Positions 63,552 to 64,000 of a stretch of DNA of 64,000 bases are shown piece by piece. Made by a program: the position numbers and the translations under genes. Source of the stretch: Sesamum alatum (taxonomy: Eukaryota; Streptophyta; Magnoliopsida; Lamiales; Pedaliaceae). Numbering within the stretch: position 1 is the first letter of the stretch; each line of letters opens with the position of its first letter. The notes under the pieces were generated by a model. That model was not told where the DNA came from. It worked only from the letters and a program-made list of their open reading frames with translations, and did no database searches. The DNA lies in NCBI GenBank assembly GCA_034509735.1, contig JACGWO010000010.1, positions 4,030,001 through 4,094,000 on the forward strand. Direction: 5' to 3'.

Positions 63552-63895
63552 TGATGGGGTGAAAATCGAGAAGCGTGTGATCAAAGCACAATTGCACAAA
63601 CGACGTCGCGAGTCAAGAACTTGAGAGTTCTTCTCAAGAATTCATTTCTCAAAAATAAGAATCAAGTGATTTTACATTGAATTTGATGGCCTATTTATAG
63701 CAAATGAGGAAGGGTATAAAGACTATTTTGCCCTCCAACCGCCTCTAATCTAACGACTATCATCTAATCTTTAGGGGCGCCTTGGTAACTTAGCTTCACC
63801 CCACTAACCACTAATTATAACCACCTCCAATGGCATTTCGGTAAATCTTCATACATTTGAGGGTATGTTGGTAAAAGTGCATTTTATCTCCATCA
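63552..63895 (-). repeat. 5' LTR of the gypsy element
   Basis: 344 bp bounded by TGATGG and CCATCA (inverted ends, TG...CA). It lies immediately before the primer-binding site on the minus strand. No second copy was found in the window, so its age cannot be estimated from LTR divergence. Confidence 0.75.
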
Positions 63896-63936
63896 GCATT
63901 TTTTTTTTGTTTTTGCAGCAATATAAGGTTTGTATA

Positions 63937-64000
63937 ATGTCTTCATCATCTTCATCCACACAATCAAGATGTTTTTGTTACTGTGGGAAACAAGCTCGTT
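63937..64000 (+). CDS. Start of a probable GRF-type zinc-finger protein, cut by the window edge
   Basis: ATG at 63937 opens a frame reading MSSSSSSTQSRCFCYCGKQA and runs off the end. A Ser-rich start followed by C-x-C(Y)CG-K-x-A is the usual beginning of plant GRF zinc-finger (zf-GRF) proteins, small nuclear or transposon-associated proteins with a Cys/His finger. Only 21 codons are visible, so the call rests on the short CxxCG pattern. It starts 42 bp beyond the gypsy LTR. Confidence 0.45.
   Translation, partial: MSSSSSSTQSRCFCYCGKQAR

Larger units (their letters stand above)
60208..63895 (-). mobile_element. Degraded Ty3/gypsy LTR retrotransposon (Tat-like)
   Basis: In minus-strand order: 5' LTR (63895-63552), primer-binding site (63548-63529), broken gag (63517-62318), RNase H-like remnant (about 61745), integrase zinc-region remnant (61420-61226), integrase C-terminal remnant (about 60985-60670), then the tandem array. 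Protease and most of reverse transcriptase are missing. No 3' LTR is found in the window; the array continues at 55255-55561 beyond the Helitron. All coding parts are disrupted. Confidence 0.85.

Overview
This window is plant nuclear DNA, most likely from a eudicot. The genes have many GT-AG introns, the intergenic DNA is AT-rich, and there are plant-specific families: a HANABA TARANU-type GATA factor, a plant mobile domain, and MULE, Helitron, SINE and Ty3/gypsy transposons. I cannot name the species from sequence alone.

The left 44 kb is gene-rich. In order it holds: the 3' two-thirds of a PYROXD2-like FAD oxidoreductase (+, up to 7895); a small METTL21-type protein methyltransferase (+, 9364-10133) with an apparent 1-nt frameshift; a 12-exon VPS39/VAM6 gene (-, 10611-20714, 1007 aa); a 5-exon ARL2/TITAN5 small GTPase gene (-, 22142-24519, 185 aa); a 26-exon NRAP/NOL6 (Utp22-type) ribosome biogenesis gene (-, 29375-39191, 1050 aa); and a 2-exon HAN-type GATA factor (-, 42781-43571, 235 aa). 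These are unrelated housekeeping or developmental genes, not an operon-like system. I rebuilt the exons by joining GT-AG (or GC-AG) boundaries that keep frame and match what I know of each family.

Between ARL2 and NRAP sits a complete Mutator-like element (25058-27864). It has GC-rich palindromic ends and an 11-bp target duplication. It carries the C-terminal half of a MURA transposase with a SWIM zinc finger, head-to-head with a plant-mobile-domain gene broken by one TGA. Both genes have lost their 5' halves at the shared junction.

From about 44 to 64 kb I find no intact gene apart from one cut by the right edge. This region holds MITE-like inverted repeats, tRNA-derived SINEs (two with clear target duplications), CACTA-type ends, a decayed membrane-protein fragment, and a G-box plus RY motif cluster. 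At the right end is a degraded Ty3/gypsy retrotransposon on the minus strand: 5' LTR, primer-binding site, broken gag, pol remnants, then a roughly 40-bp tandem array. That array is split by a 4.6-kb Helitron-like insertion (55562-60207). Removing the insertion restores the repeat unit exactly, with insertion between A and T. The last 64 bases start what looks like a GRF zinc-finger protein on the + strand.

The most notable observations are the Helitron-in-array structure, two well-supported GC-AG introns plus one candidate in NRAP, a tandem duplication that creates a decoy acceptor upstream of NRAP exon 10, and the head-to-head MULE derivative. I found no evidence of a wholly new biological system.
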